64,000 bases of DNA, from assembly GCA_965200375.1 (NCBI GenBank), contig OZ241353.1, positions 310,001 to 374,000 on the forward strand. The letters are read 5' to 3'. The position numbers and the translations under genes were made by a program. Positions 53,467-64,000 of this stretch are shown piece by piece. This stretch comes from VXYL01 sp965200375 (lineage in GTDB: Bacteria > Pseudomonadota > Gammaproteobacteria > Pseudomonadales > Azotimanducaceae). Position 1 is the first letter of the stretch. The number at the start of each line of letters is the position of its first letter. Below the pieces are notes generated by a model, which was not told the DNA's origin, searched no databases, and saw only the letters and a list, made by a program, of their open reading frames with translations.

Positions 53467-53634
53467 GGAAACAGCGCTGAAGCCGCCGGCGTGGCGTGGA
53501 CGACGGCGTGTCGTGATGTCGCTTCTCCTACTTCATGGCGCGGCGATTTCCTACGGCTCGATGCGGCGATTTCGCACCCCCTCCCGGCTGCCGGCAGCCT
53601 ACCTTCTCCGTCCAACAACCTACCGGAGAACGCA

Positions 53635-53934
53635 ATGACTCGCCTGCGAACGAAACTGTCGATCCTCGTGCTGGCCCTCGCCGCCCTGGCCCCCGCCGCC
53701 GCCGACGAGCGCGTCAACGTCAACACCGCGGATGCGGCAACCATCGCCGCCAAGCTCGACGGCGTTGGCCTGAAGAAGGCGCAAGCCATCGTCAGCTACC
53801 GGGAAGCGAACGGTCGCTTTGACGCGGCTGCGGATCTGGCCAACGTGAAGGGCATCGGCGCGGCCACCGTCGCCCGCAACGCCGACCGCATCGCCGTCAG
53901 CAGCGCTGACGACGCCGAGGCCGGCGCGCCGTAG
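53635..53934 (+). CDS. ComEA-like helix-hairpin-helix protein
   Basis: A 99-residue secreted or periplasmic DNA-binding protein. A signal peptide (1-23, ending in PAAA) is followed by VNVNTADAATIAAKLDGVG and FDAAADLANVKGIGAATV, the two helix-hairpin-helix halves of the ComEA domain. Such proteins can bind incoming DNA in natural transformation, but short ones often occur alone. A homologue lies at the end of the O-antigen locus in Pseudomonas aeruginosa, next to wbpM. GGAGA lies 6 bases before the ATG. Confidence 0.87.
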   Translation: MTRLRTKLSILVLALAALAPAAADERVNVNTADAATIAAKLDGVGLKKAQAIVSYREANGRFDAAADLANVKGIGAATVARNADRIAVSSADDAEAGAP

Positions 53935-53948
53935 CCGCCAGCCGACAC

Positions 53949-54902
53949 ATGGATGACGCCGAGTCGACGCCGCCGGCCGCCCCGCCGGCGACGGCGACCG
54001 GCGGCACGTCCGCCTGGATCACCGGCGCCGGGGGCTTCGTCGGCGGCCACCTGACGCGAGCGCTGCGCCGCGCCGGTTGGCGCGTGGCGACTGCCCGGGT
54101 GCGCCCCGGCAGGCCGCGGCAAGGGGCAGCGCCGGCCAGTGGCGACGTGGTGTACCACCTGGCCGGCGTTGCCCATCGCCACGCGGCAGCCGCGGAGCAC
54201 ATGGCGGCCAACTGCGATCTGGCGCTCGCTCTCTACGATCTCGCCTGCGGCGCCGAGGCACGGGCCTTCGTGTACGTCAGCAGCAGCAAGGTGCTTGGCG
54301 ACGCCAGCCCGGCGGTGCTTGGCGTCGATGCGCCCCGACGACCGCAAGGCGGCTATGCCGCCAGCAAGGCGGCGGCGGAGCGCCGGCTGCTGGCGGCGCG
54401 GCTTCGCGGGCCGGTGCCGGTAGCCATCGTCCGCCCGCCGTTGATCTATGGTCCCGGTGCCCGAGGCAACCTGCGGCCGCTGACGTGGGCGCTGGCCCGC
54501 GGCCTGCCGCTCCCGCTGGGCCTGGCCCGGGGGCACCGCAGCTTCGTCTCCGTGGGCAACCTGACCTCGGCGCTGGCCGCCCTCGGGGCGACGCCGGAGC
54601 GCAGCGACGGCATCTGGCACGTCGCCGACGACGAGGACATCGACTGCGCCACCCTGTGCCGCCGCCTCGCGCACCGCCTCGGGCGCCCGGCGCGACTGCT
54701 GCCGGTACCGGCGGCCGCATGCGCCGTGGCCTTGCGTCTGCTGCCGAAGCTCCGCACCAACGCAGCCAGTCTGGTTGCGAGCGCCTTCGAGCCGTTGCGG
54801 CTCGACGCCAGCGCCTTCCGTCGCGCATTCCGCTGGTCGCCGCCGCAGACGCTGGACGAGGGCCTCGCGGAGCTGGCGCAGTGGTACCTGGGCGCCCGCT
54901 GA
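53949..54902 (+). CDS. NAD-dependent sugar epimerase/dehydratase
   Basis: A 317-residue extended SDR of the kind that modifies UDP- or TDP-sugars for surface polysaccharides. GAGGFVGG is near residues 27-34, the serine lies in YVSSSKVLG, and the YAASK Tyr/Lys pair is near 137-141. RPPLIYGPGARGN matches the WbpV/GalE-like group. Helix-rich C-terminal sequence replaces the usual substrate loop partly. Its neighbours (ComEA-like before, WbpM-type after) suggest a role in O-antigen or capsule sugar synthesis. No glycosyltransferase or flippase is present. Confidence 0.85.
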   Translation: MDDAESTPPAAPPATATGGTSAWITGAGGFVGGHLTRALRRAGWRVATARVRPGRPRQGAAPASGDVVYHLAGVAHRHAAAAEHMAANCDLALALYDLACGAEARAFVYVSSSKVLGDASPAVLGVDAPRRPQGGYAASKAAAERRLLAARLRGPVPVAIVRPPLIYGPGARGNLRPLTWALARGLPLPLGLARGHRSFVSVGNLTSALAALGATPERSDGIWHVADDEDIDCATLCRRLAHRLGRPARLLPVPAAACAVALRLLPKLRTNAASLVASAFEPLRLDASAFRRAFRWSPPQTLDEGLAELAQWYLGAR

Positions 54903-55090
54903 CCCGCTGCAGTAGGCAGTTGGCGGTGCTGCATCTGTGGTGGCGTCTCGGTTTGAACTTGCAGACGCCGGGCTGCTTGACATGGGTGGGCTGCTGCGCC
55001 AGCGTCAACCGCGCCGACGCGCCTTGCGCGGCCGGCAGAGCCGGGGCGCAACGGAGGCGCTGGCCCCGCGAACGTCGCGCCGACTGGGGC

Positions 55091-55110
55091 CGGGGATCGA
55101 ACCCGCGACC
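55091..55110 (-). other. tRNA T-arm-like fragment
   Basis: Read on the minus strand, GGTCGCGGGTTCGATCCCCG has the conserved GGGTTCGATCCC core of a tRNA T-loop with a 4-bp stem. There is no matching acceptor strand or D-arm within the 75 bases upstream, so it is not a functional tRNA. Such remnants can mark a former integration site. It lies at the start of a decayed segment. Confidence 0.45.
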
Positions 55111-55136
55111 GTTGACTAGCTACGGAGGAGACGGAC

Positions 55137-55370
55137 ATTGACGCGCTAACGCAATGGCCAATTTGGGCGCTGGTGGCGCTGCTGTCCACGGCAGTGTTCT
55201 ATGCCGGCCGGCTAGTGCAGCGAGTAGGCGGGCTTGAGACGCGGATGGAAGCCCTGTTCGCCGAACTTCGGGCCGAACTGCGCGAGAACCGGGCCGAAGT
55301 GTCGAAGGCGAGTGATGGCGTGGCAGACGTGCGCGAGCGAGTGGCCGTCCTTGAAGCCCGTGAAGGCTAG
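55137..55370 (+). CDS. Small membrane-anchored coiled-coil protein with apparent ATT start
   Basis: A strong ribosome-binding site GGAGGAG (55124-55130) is followed after six bases by ATT and then an open frame of 77 residues: IDALTQWPIWALVALL begins a single transmembrane helix (about 8-24), and the rest is a heptad-rich coiled coil (LETRMEALFAELRAELREN, VADVRERVAVLEA). No ATG is present; GTG 55173 would cut the helix. Either the start is a rare ATT or an ATG was lost by mutation. I do not recognise a family. One-helix plus coiled-coil proteins often form membrane oligomers. Confidence 0.5.
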   Translation: MDALTQWPIWALVALLSTAVFYAGRLVQRVGGLETRMEALFAELRAELRENRAEVSKASDGVADVRERVAVLEAREG

Positions 55371-55998
55371 TCGGAAGCGCAACTGCCAGCGCTGCTTCCA
55401 TCTCTTGCCTCCGGGCTTGGTACTACTCGCATCGGGTCGCCGCCTACGTCTCGGACAGTGGTTGGCTCGACGGAGCAAACGATCGACTTGGTGCAAGTCC
55501 GCCAGTGGGATCGTACTTGTCGCCGATGTGCTGGCATTCGTACGCATCGTGGAATTCCGCAATGTCGAATCCATGCACCGTGCGTACGACGCCCCGACGC
55601 CGTAGCGCCCCAAGCGTCCTGTTCACGTCGATGCCATTGCGAGAAGGCCCGGCCGCTGGTGCCTACGAAGTGCTGGCCCTGTCATCGGCGACGAACGCGC
55701 TGCACTGGCTGGGAAGAATCTGCCTGGGTCGGCGTAGGCATCCTCCCGCCACATCACGAATCATGCCGGCAAGTTCGCCAAGCTCCCTGCCGAATCCGGA
55801 GGCAAAGGCCGAACCATGACCCGCCGCCGAAGTGGCAGTGCCGGTGGCGAAGCCTATCGATTCCGAGCTTGAGTCTCGGGGCAGCGAGGCCGTACAGTTC
55901 AGTCCCATGTCCGCTTGGGCTGCCTACGTGTACGAGTACTTCGCTGTCAATCCGGCACTCAACGCGGCATGCAGGCCCGGTGTGAGGGCGCTTTGCCC
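55371..55998. other. Decayed stretch before the WbpM-type gene
   Basis: About 630 bp with a less GC-biased composition and no frame showing a recognisable domain. The open frames on both strands are short and Cys- or Ser-rich. It lies in the position where Pseudomonas carries its O-antigen genes, so it may be the residue of deleted genes. This is inference from location and composition. Confidence 0.5.
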
Positions 55999-57936
55999 GT
56001 GACCACGCCGCCCGGCGCTCGCGCCCTGGTGCATGCCATCGAGCGGCTCGGCAGCCGCCAGAAGCAGGCTGTCGCGGCGCTGATAGACAGCGTCGCGCTG
56101 CCGTTCGCGCTGTGGTGCGCCTTGGTGCTGCGCCACGGCCACTGGCAGTTCGACTGGTGGCAGTTCTGGCCGGCTTTCGCGGTGACGCTGGCCTGCGTAC
56201 CGCTCTTCGCCCGGCTGGGCCTGTACCGGCACATCATCCGCCACATCGGGCGCGCCGCGGTGGCGGCGATGTTCTGGGGCATCACCGTCACCACCCTCGG
56301 TCTCGCCGCGGTGGCCTACCTGGCGAAGCTCGGCGACGTGCCGCGCTCGGCGCTGGCGATCTTCTGGCTGCTGGCCTTCTTCTACATGATCGTCACGCGC
56401 TTCTCGGTACGCGCCTACGCCGAGGCCGTGGGGCGCAGCAACGTCGGCAGGAAGCCGGTGGCCATCTACGGCGCCAACGCGGCCGGCGCCTACCTGGCGC
56501 ACCAGCTGGAACGCGGGCGGGAGTTCCGGCCGGTGGCCTTCCTCGACGACGACGAGGACAAGCAGGGCGGCGTGGTGGCCGGCCTTGCGGTGCATCCGGT
56601 GGCGGCCTTGCCGGGGCTGGTGGAAGAACACGTAGTGGGCCAGGTGCTGGTGGCGCCGCTGGCGGCGGCGGAACGCCGCCGCGTCATCGAGAGCCTCGAA
56701 CCGCATCCGGTGCAGGTGCGCGTCATTCCGGGGATGGACGCCATCGTCGCCCGCGCCGGCACGGCCGAGATCCGCGACGTGGACGTCGGCGATCTGCTCG
56801 GCCGCGACGAAGTGGCGCCGCTGCCGCATCTGCTGCGCGGCTCGGTGACCAGGCTGGTGGTGCTGGTCACCGGCGCAGGAGGTTCGATTGGCGCCGAGCT
56901 GTGCCGCCAGATCATGCGCTTGCAGCCGCGCCTCTTGGTGGTCCTGGACCAGAGCGAGTTCGCTTTGTTCCAGGTCGAGAACGAGCTGCGGCGCATGCGC
57001 GAGCGCGACGGCATCGGTACGCCGGTGGCCGCGGTGCTCGGTTCGGTGCTCGACAGCGGGCTGATGGAACGCACGATGCGCGGCTACGAGGTGGACACGG
57101 TCTACCACGCTGCGGCGTACAAGCATGTGAGCGTGGTGGAGAACAACGTCATTCAAGGCGTCAAGAACAACACCTTCGGCACCCTGCGGGCGGCCCAGGC
57201 CGCGGCTGCCGCCGGCGTCGCCAACTTCATCCTCATCTCCACGGACAAGGCAGTGCGAACCCGCAGCGTCATGGGGGCGAGCAAACGGCTGGCGGAGATG
57301 ACGCTTCAGGCCTTGCAGGGGTGCGGCGGCGGCACCTGCTTCTCCATCGTGCGCTTCGGCAACGTGTTGGTGTCCTCCGGCTCCGTGGTGCCGCTGTTTC
57401 TGGAACAGATCGACAAGGGCGGGCCGGTGACCGTGACGCACCCGGAGGCCACCCGCTACTTCATGACCATTTCCGAAGCCGCGGAGCTGGTGTTGCAGGC
57501 CGCTAGCCTCGCTACCGGCGGCGACATCTTTCTGCTCGACATGGGCGAACCGGTGAGCATCCTCGAACTGGCCAGGAAGACCATCCGCCTGCGCGGCTAC
57601 AAGGTGCGCGACGAAGCGGCGCCCCACGGCGACATCGAAATCCGCTTCACGGGCCTGCGCCCGGGCGAGAAGCTGAACGAAGAGCTGCTGCTCGGCGACG
57701 CCTCCTTCGGCACCGAGCACCGCAAGATCATGCGCGCTTCGGAAGCGCATCTGCCGTGGCCGGAGCTGCAGGCGGTGCTGGCCAATCTGGAACGGGCCTG
57801 CGACACCTACGACGTGGCTTCCATCAAGGGCTTCATCGAGGGTCTGGTGGACGGCGCCGACCTGGCCGAGCAGCTGAGCGATCTGCCGGCCCGCAGCAAC
57901 GTCCTGCCTCTGCCGCGCCGCGAAAGCTCCGCCTAG
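55999..57936 (+). CDS. WbpM/CapD-type nucleotide-sugar 4,6-dehydratase
   Basis: A 645-residue inner-membrane enzyme. Four N-terminal helices (about 25-145) and a first Rossmann-like domain (AIYGANAAGAYLAHQLE) precede the catalytic SDR domain beginning VLVTGAGGSIGAELCRQI near residue 290. Its active site has STDKAVRTRSVMGASKR, with Met in place of the usual Tyr as in WbpM. Family members convert UDP-GlcNAc to a 4-keto-6-deoxy sugar for O-antigen, capsule or glycoprotein synthesis. GTG 55999 is chosen; ATG 55969 would add ten residues. Confidence 0.9.
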   Translation: MTTPPGARALVHAIERLGSRQKQAVAALIDSVALPFALWCALVLRHGHWQFDWWQFWPAFAVTLACVPLFARLGLYRHIIRHIGRAAVAAMFWGITVTTLGLAAVAYLAKLGDVPRSALAIFWLLAFFYMIVTRFSVRAYAEAVGRSNVGRKPVAIYGANAAGAYLAHQLERGREFRPVAFLDDDEDKQGGVVAGLAVHPVAALPGLVEEHVVGQVLVAPLAAAERRRVIESLEPHPVQVRVIPGMDAIVARAGTAEIRDVDVGDLLGRDEVAPLPHLLRGSVTRLVVLVTGAGGSIGAELCRQIMRLQPRLLVVLDQSEFALFQVENELRRMRERDGIGTPVAAVLGSVLDSGLMERTMRGYEVDTVYHAAAYKHVSVVENNVIQGVKNNTFGTLRAAQAAAAAGVANFILISTDKAVRTRSVMGASKRLAEMTLQALQGCGGGTCFSIVRFGNVLVSSGSVVPLFLEQIDKGGPVTVTHPEATRYFMTISEAAELVLQAASLATGGDIFLLDMGEPVSILELARKTIRLRGYKVRDEAAPHGDIEIRFTGLRPGEKLNEELLLGDASFGTEHRKIMRASEAHLPWPELQAVLANLERACDTYDVASIKGFIEGLVDGADLAEQLSDLPARSNVLPLPRRESSA

Positions 57937-58070
57937 CCGGTATCGGCGGCTGCGGCCGTCCAATGCACGCCCGTTGCCCTGTTCGGCGGCGGTGCCGCAG
58001 CCCGTAGTAGCATGGGTAGTTGCCCTTGTACCTACGACCTCCGCAACCGACGAAGGAGCCGCCAACCGGC

Positions 58071-60740
<2,670 letters not shown>

Positions 60741-60815
60741 ACGCATGGCCAGCGCGCCGGAAATCGATGCGTCCTATTTGAAACTCTGCGCCTAAGGTGG
60801 AGCAGGAGGGATCGA

Positions 60816-61129
60816 ATGGCTAAGGAAGTCCATCTGCAACCGAGACATCGGAGGCTGATCGAAGGGCTGGCGCGGCGGCACCTTCCCGGCGCCGATATCT
60901 GGGCCTATGGAAGCCGAGTGAACGGGGAGAGCCACGACGGCAGCGACCTCGACCTGGTTCTTCGCGGCGTCGGATTGGCGGAGGTTCCAGCACGCAGGTC
61001 GCCATGTTCGAGGAAGCGCTGCGAGAGTCCACGCTGCCGTTCCTGGTGGACGTACACGACTGGGCCCGCTTGCCGGACAGCTTTCATCGGCGAATCGAAC
61101 GGGGCTACGCCGTGGTGGTGGACGCTTGA
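60816..61129 (+). pseudogene. MNT-type nucleotidyltransferase, frameshifted
   Basis: The ATG is preceded by AGGAGGG. The first 57 codons encode a minimal nucleotidyltransferase: AYGSRVNGESHDGSDLDLVL has the catalytic GS loop and the SDLD aspartates. The frame then loses similarity. Continuing in the +2 frame from about 60985-60995 restores a plausible C-terminus (QVAMFEEALREST, LPFLVDVHDWARL), ending TGA at 61127-61129. A one-base change near 60990 thus splits the gene. It is a broken antitoxin-type MNT gene, or a sequencing error. No HEPN partner follows. Confidence 0.7.
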
Positions 61130-61142
61130 CTTTGTTGTCGCC

Positions 61143-61568
61143 ATGAGAGCGCAACCCGCTCGACGCTGTTTGCGGCTGCAGGACTACAGCGACGCCGTGG
61201 CCGAAGGATGGAAGGAAGCGGACCTCTACCGGGCGATCGTCCACGAGCTGCCCAGGCTCTTCCACAGCCAAGGCGCCCAAGCGCAACGCGAGGCCATCGA
61301 GGATGCGCCGAAACTGACAGGCACCGCATGGGACGCGCTGATCGCGGCGGTGGTCGAGCATGTGGCGACGCTGCACGGCCGCGAGATTCCGGCGTGGGTG
61401 CAGGAGCCCGAGCGCTTCCTGAAAAGCCCGTGGATCGTCTCTCGGCTGCCCTTGATCCGCCACGAGTCCCTAGCCTTCGCGCCCGGCGCCTTCATTCGCC
61501 ACGGCGCGTTGCCGGACCCTCGCGACCTTGACGCCAGGGGCGGGGAGCGCCATGCGTGGGCGCCTTGA
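61143..61568 (+). CDS. Predicted partner of the DUF6036 nucleotidyltransferase
   Basis: A 141-residue helical protein I do not recognise by name. DYSDAVAEGWKEADLYRAIVHEL, then KLTGTAWDALIAAVVEH and WVQEPERFLKSPWIVSRLP, ending in GAFIRHGALPDPRDL. Similar proteins lie directly upstream of DUF6036 genes, with the same 17-base overlap style, suggesting a toxin-antitoxin-like pair. The start is uncertain: ATG 61143 has only a weak ribosome-binding site and follows the MNT stop by 13 bases. Confidence 0.6.
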   Translation: MRAQPARRCLRLQDYSDAVAEGWKEADLYRAIVHELPRLFHSQGAQAQREAIEDAPKLTGTAWDALIAAVVEHVATLHGREIPAWVQEPERFLKSPWIVSRLPLIRHESLAFAPGAFIRHGALPDPRDLDARGGERHAWAP

Positions 61569-62088
61569 TCGCGGCAAGCTGATCGAGCTGTTCGAGGACC
61601 TCTCCGATCGTTTGCGGGAGCGAGGAGTCCGTGGCCACATCTACATCGTCGGCGGCGCAACCATGATGCTCGCGTTCGGGCGCAGCCGGACGACGCGGGA
61701 CGTAGACGCCTACGTTCGCAACCAAGGCGCCGAGCACGCGGATGTCATGGAAGCGGCGCGGCGCGTAGCCGACAAGCACGGGCTGCCGGAAGACTGGCTG
61801 AACGAACTGGCAACGATGTTCATGCCGTCTGGAGAAGATAGGAGAGCGCCAGTGCTGTTCGACTCGCCCCACCTCGTGGTAACCGGCGCCTCGGCGGAGC
61901 ACATGCTGGCGATGAAGCTGCAAGCCGGCAGAGAAGCGGACCTCGACGACATCGACACGTTGCTGGCCCATCTGCAGATCGCGACCAGCGAGGAGGCATT
62001 GGCGATTCACGACCGGCTGTTCCCGACGACGCCGGCCAGCGATCGGGCGAGAGACCACCTCGCGCGGAAGCTCGGCCCGCAGGCATAG
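61552..62088 (+). CDS. DUF6036/AbiEii-like nucleotidyltransferase
   Basis: A 178-residue protein of the nucleotidyltransferase fold. HIYIVGGATMMLAFGRSRTTRDVDAYV carries the GG loop and the catalytic DVD-type aspartates. Later segments (HGLPEDWLNE, VLFDSPHLVVTGASAEHMLAMK) match DUF6036 proteins related to AbiEii toxins. GGGGAG lies 5 bases before ATG 61552, which overlaps the upstream gene by 17 bases. The pair is likely a defence or toxin-antitoxin module; activity is inferred from the fold. Confidence 0.82.
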   Translation: MRGRLDRGKLIELFEDLSDRLRERGVRGHIYIVGGATMMLAFGRSRTTRDVDAYVRNQGAEHADVMEAARRVADKHGLPEDWLNELATMFMPSGEDRRAPVLFDSPHLVVTGASAEHMLAMKLQAGREADLDDIDTLLAHLQIATSEEALAIHDRLFPTTPASDRARDHLARKLGPQA

Positions 62089-62203
62089 CCGCAGGAATTC
62101 ACCAGGCGAACTGGGACACTTCGCCCCCGCCACGTGGGCTAGACCGGCGGAGAACCGATGGACGGCTGGCCTTGTGGGCGAGATGACGTTCAGCGACCGC
62201 CGC

Positions 62204-63112
62204 CTAGCGAGGCGTGCCTGTTTCTGCCTCCTCGTCTCCGGGGCATCGCATTTTCTCGCGCACGGCTGAAATCTGGGCATTCGTCATGTCCGCCGCGTGG
62301 TCCCTGGGGAGGTGCCCGCTCTCGCGACGAATGACGTGGAAGCTCCCGTCCGACCGTTCCCGCCACATCAGGTAGCCGCACTCGAACAGAGCACGCTCGT
62401 AGGCCGCCTGGTAGTCGGCGGCGACGTAGATGCCCGGCGTCGGAGCTTCTGGCGGGTCCACGTACACGGTCGTGCGCCACACGCGCCGTTCGGTCACGCC
62501 GCCCATCTCGGCGCGATCCTCGTCCCGTTCCTGCCGCCAAGCGGCGAACGTCTCGGAGCGCAGGTACTCGCTCAGCATCGCGTAGGAAGCGCGGGCATCG
62601 CCGCCGGCGTCGAGGCCGGCGAAGTAGGCCAGCGTCTTGCTTCGAATCTCGTCCTCCATCGCCGCACGCTCCGCGGCCGTCAGCGCGCGGCTTGGCGGGG
62701 GCATATTGATCGGCGCGGGTTCGCACAGAACCACCTGCACGAGGCGCACACGATCGTCCGGCGGTTCGCGCGCCGTCTCGCCGTTCCCGACTGCCTCTCC
62801 CTCCTCCTTCTCGCCGGCGGACGCAACCGGCGCCAACAGGCTCGTGTGCTCGAAAGCGTCCAGCCTCGGCGTCAGGTCGCCGCACAGCTTGGCAGCCGCG
62901 GGCATGAGGAGCTGCTGCATCTCGCCATGGTCCGCGTCCAGCACGGGCAGCTCCAAGGTCAACGCCCACTGGTTCTCGCCGAGCGGCGACGCGCTGAGCC
63001 ACGGGCCACCGGCATCCTCCCCGGGCACCGGTGCCGGTGCGCCGCGGGCACCCGGCAAGCAGGCCAGGCCGGTCGCGAACAGGAAAGGCAGGGCAGTGCG
63101 ACGGAGTCTCAT
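62204..63112 (-). CDS. Secreted protein, DUF4019-like
   Basis: A 302-residue protein with a clear signal peptide (MRLRRTALPFLFATGLACLPG, cleavage after ARG-A). A middle segment rich in Glu/Ala is followed by YFAGLDAGGDARASYAMLSEYLRSETF and RRVWRTTVYVDPPEAPTPGIYVAADYQ, which resemble DUF4019 domains. ATG 63112 gives the signal peptide; a longer frame does not. Its function is unknown. It reads away from the methyltransferase gene. Confidence 0.72.
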   Translation of the reverse strand: MRLRRTALPFLFATGLACLPGARGAPAPVPGEDAGGPWLSASPLGENQWALTLELPVLDADHGEMQQLLMPAAAKLCGDLTPRLDAFEHTSLLAPVASAGEKEEGEAVGNGETAREPPDDRVRLVQVVLCEPAPINMPPPSRALTAAERAAMEDEIRSKTLAYFAGLDAGGDARASYAMLSEYLRSETFAAWRQERDEDRAEMGGVTERRVWRTTVYVDPPEAPTPGIYVAADYQAAYERALFECGYLMWRERSDGSFHVIRRESGHLPRDHAADMTNAQISAVREKMRCPGDEEAETGTPR

Positions 63113-63212
63113 GGCCGCAGGACGATACCGCGCAACAACCGCACCACACCAAGCACTTGCCTGGATGTTGGAGCACATGATCTCCGGTCTCGCCATCTGA
63201 CACGACGGTTTG

Positions 63213-63241
63213 TTGACGCCGCAACGACGGCGCAGTAGTTT
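63213..63241 (+). promoter_or_regulatory. Candidate sigma-70 promoter of the methyltransferase gene
   Basis: TTGACG (63213-63218), a 17-bp spacer and TAGTTT (63236-63241) make a good consensus match, the clearest I found in the window. It lies about 42 bp before ATG 63283, supporting that start rather than the ATG at 63247, which would be almost leaderless. Confidence 0.5.
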
Positions 63242-63282
63242 GACAGATGCGGGGCTGGACCCGCTGTGCGACGGGTCGGGGG

Positions 63283-64000
63283 ATGAAGCTCAAGCACGCG
63301 ATCTTGGAGGCGATGGAGCGCGACGCCTTGCGTGCCGCACTGGTCCGCTTCGACTTGGCGGACGGCGTAGACAAGCGCAGCCCTGTCGCCATGCGCAAAC
63401 GCTTGCGTGGTGCTCGTCGGGCTGGGCCGGAGGCGCTGCTCGCGCCCCTGCACGCAGCGGAGGTGAGAAGGATCTGCGAACTGATGGGCGTGGATGGCGG
63501 CGGCCGCAAGCCCGAGCTTCGGGAGCGCTTGCTCGCCGCCGGTCCGGGCCCGTCCGCGAGCAACCCTGCGAGCGCCCCGCAAGCCGGCAAGAAGCGCAAC
63601 GGCCGGAGCCCCGCTGGCGGCGCTCCGGCAGTCGCCACGAAGCTGCGTCGAGAGGCCAGGGCCAACGCCCAGACTACCGCCACCACTGGCTACGAGACGG
63701 AACTCTGGGCTGCCGCCAACACCCTGCGTGGCAACATGGATGCAGCCGAGTACAAGCATGTGGTGCTGGGCCTCATCTTCCTGAAGTACATTTCCGACGC
63801 CTTCGAGGAGCGGCACGCGCAACTCGTCGCCGAGCGCGACGAGGGCGCGGACCCTGAAGAGCCGGACGAATACACTGGCGCAAACGTGTTCTGGGTGCCG
63901 GCGGAGGCGCGTTGGAACGCCCTGCAAGCGCAGGCCAAGCAGCCACACATTGGCCGGGCCGTGGACGACGCGATGGCCGCCGTGGAGCGCGACAACCCAA
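63283..64000 (+). CDS. hsdM: Type I restriction-modification methyltransferase subunit, N-terminal part
   Basis: The reading frame is open to the window end, so only 239 residues are seen. Residues 1-95 hold two short SAP-like helical repeats (VRRICELMGVDGGGRKPELRERLL is the second), followed by a Pro/Ala linker. From about 145 the HsdM N-terminal helical domain begins: ELWAAANTLRGNMDAAEYKH, VVLGLIFLKYISDAFEERH. The methyltransferase catalytic domain lies beyond the edge. M subunits pair with S and R subunits to modify and restrict DNA. The SAP-like N-terminus is additional to the usual family start. Confidence 0.82.
   Translation, partial: MKLKHAILEAMERDALRAALVRFDLADGVDKRSPVAMRKRLRGARRAGPEALLAPLHAAEVRRICELMGVDGGGRKPELRERLLAAGPGPSASNPASAPQAGKKRNGRSPAGGAPAVATKLRREARANAQTTATTGYETELWAAANTLRGNMDAAEYKHVVLGLIFLKYISDAFEERHAQLVAERDEGADPEEPDEYTGANVFWVPAEARWNALQAQAKQPHIGRAVDDAMAAVERDNP

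Noticed and set aside
54077..55141. Frame ending in a GRGSNPRP-type segment
   Set aside because: That peptide is the translation of a tRNA-like DNA fragment, a familiar artefact, and the rest is a shadow of the epimerase gene.
55458..55985. Cys-rich rightward frame before the wbpM-type gene
   Set aside because: No start signal, composition unlike a protein; antisense or decayed sequence.

Overview
The window is visibly GC-rich and densely coded, with strongly GC-biased third codon positions, many GTG or TTG starts, and stop/start overlaps of one to four bases. The content points to a Gram-negative gammaproteobacterium. It has RNase E, RluC and Hsp15, a type I fumarase, aconitase A, and the block serC-pheA-hisC-tyrA-cmk-rpsA-ihfB-lapA found in Pseudomonas and relatives. 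It also has UbiA/DprE-like genes, sulfolipid genes and two phytanoyl-CoA-dioxygenase-like genes, a mix I associate with uncultured marine or host-associated lineages. I cannot name a genus from this stretch.

Layout. 0-6 kb: a short-chain dehydrogenase, an AlkB-like dioxygenase, murB, and rne read leftward behind a long foldable leader. 6-10.7 kb: a polyamine-type ABC transporter (binding protein, ATPase, two permeases) whose last permease carries an unusual C-terminal extension. 10.7-14.4 kb: a HAD-UbiA fusion facing DprE2- and DprE1-like genes, together resembling the mycobacterial decaprenyl-phosphoryl-arabinose route. 14.4-21.3 kb: rluC, a fumarylacetoacetase-fold hydrolase with an alpha/beta hydrolase, a ClpP-like protease, a prolyl-hydroxylase-type dioxygenase, an esterase and an atypical SDR. 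21.3-25.6 kb: a second polyamine-type ABC transporter. 25.7-30.1 kb: a TonB-dependent receptor coupled to thrC, and a class II aldolase. 30.4-34.9 kb: two PhyH dioxygenases, a DUF1080 protein and amtB.

34.9-36.1 kb is a gene-poor island of lower GC with a palindrome, a hairpin and one orphan gene. 36.1-42.8 kb: hemB, a YheS-like ABC-F protein, hslR, a sulfotransferase-like gene, a CitE-like lyase and class I fumarase. 42.9-46 kb: sqdB-sqdD-sqdC-like genes for sulfoquinovosyl lipid synthesis. 46-53.5 kb: the serC to lapA block, lacking the aroA usually present there. 53.6-57.9 kb: comEA-like, a sugar epimerase, a decayed stretch with a tRNA-like fragment and a small membrane/coiled-coil gene, and a WbpM/CapD-type dehydratase. 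This is the position where Pseudomonas carries its O-antigen cluster. 58-60.7 kb: acnA.

60.8-64 kb looks like the edge of a defence island: a frameshifted MNT nucleotidyltransferase, an unrecognised gene overlapping a DUF6036 nucleotidyltransferase, a secreted protein, and a type I methyltransferase subunit cut by the window end.

Functional themes are envelope construction (MurB, a polyprenyl-phosphate sugar route, sulfolipid, WbpM), amino-acid synthesis, translation and RNA turnover (RpsA, Rne, RluC, Hsp15), and uptake (two polyamine-type ABC importers, TonB receptor, AmtB).
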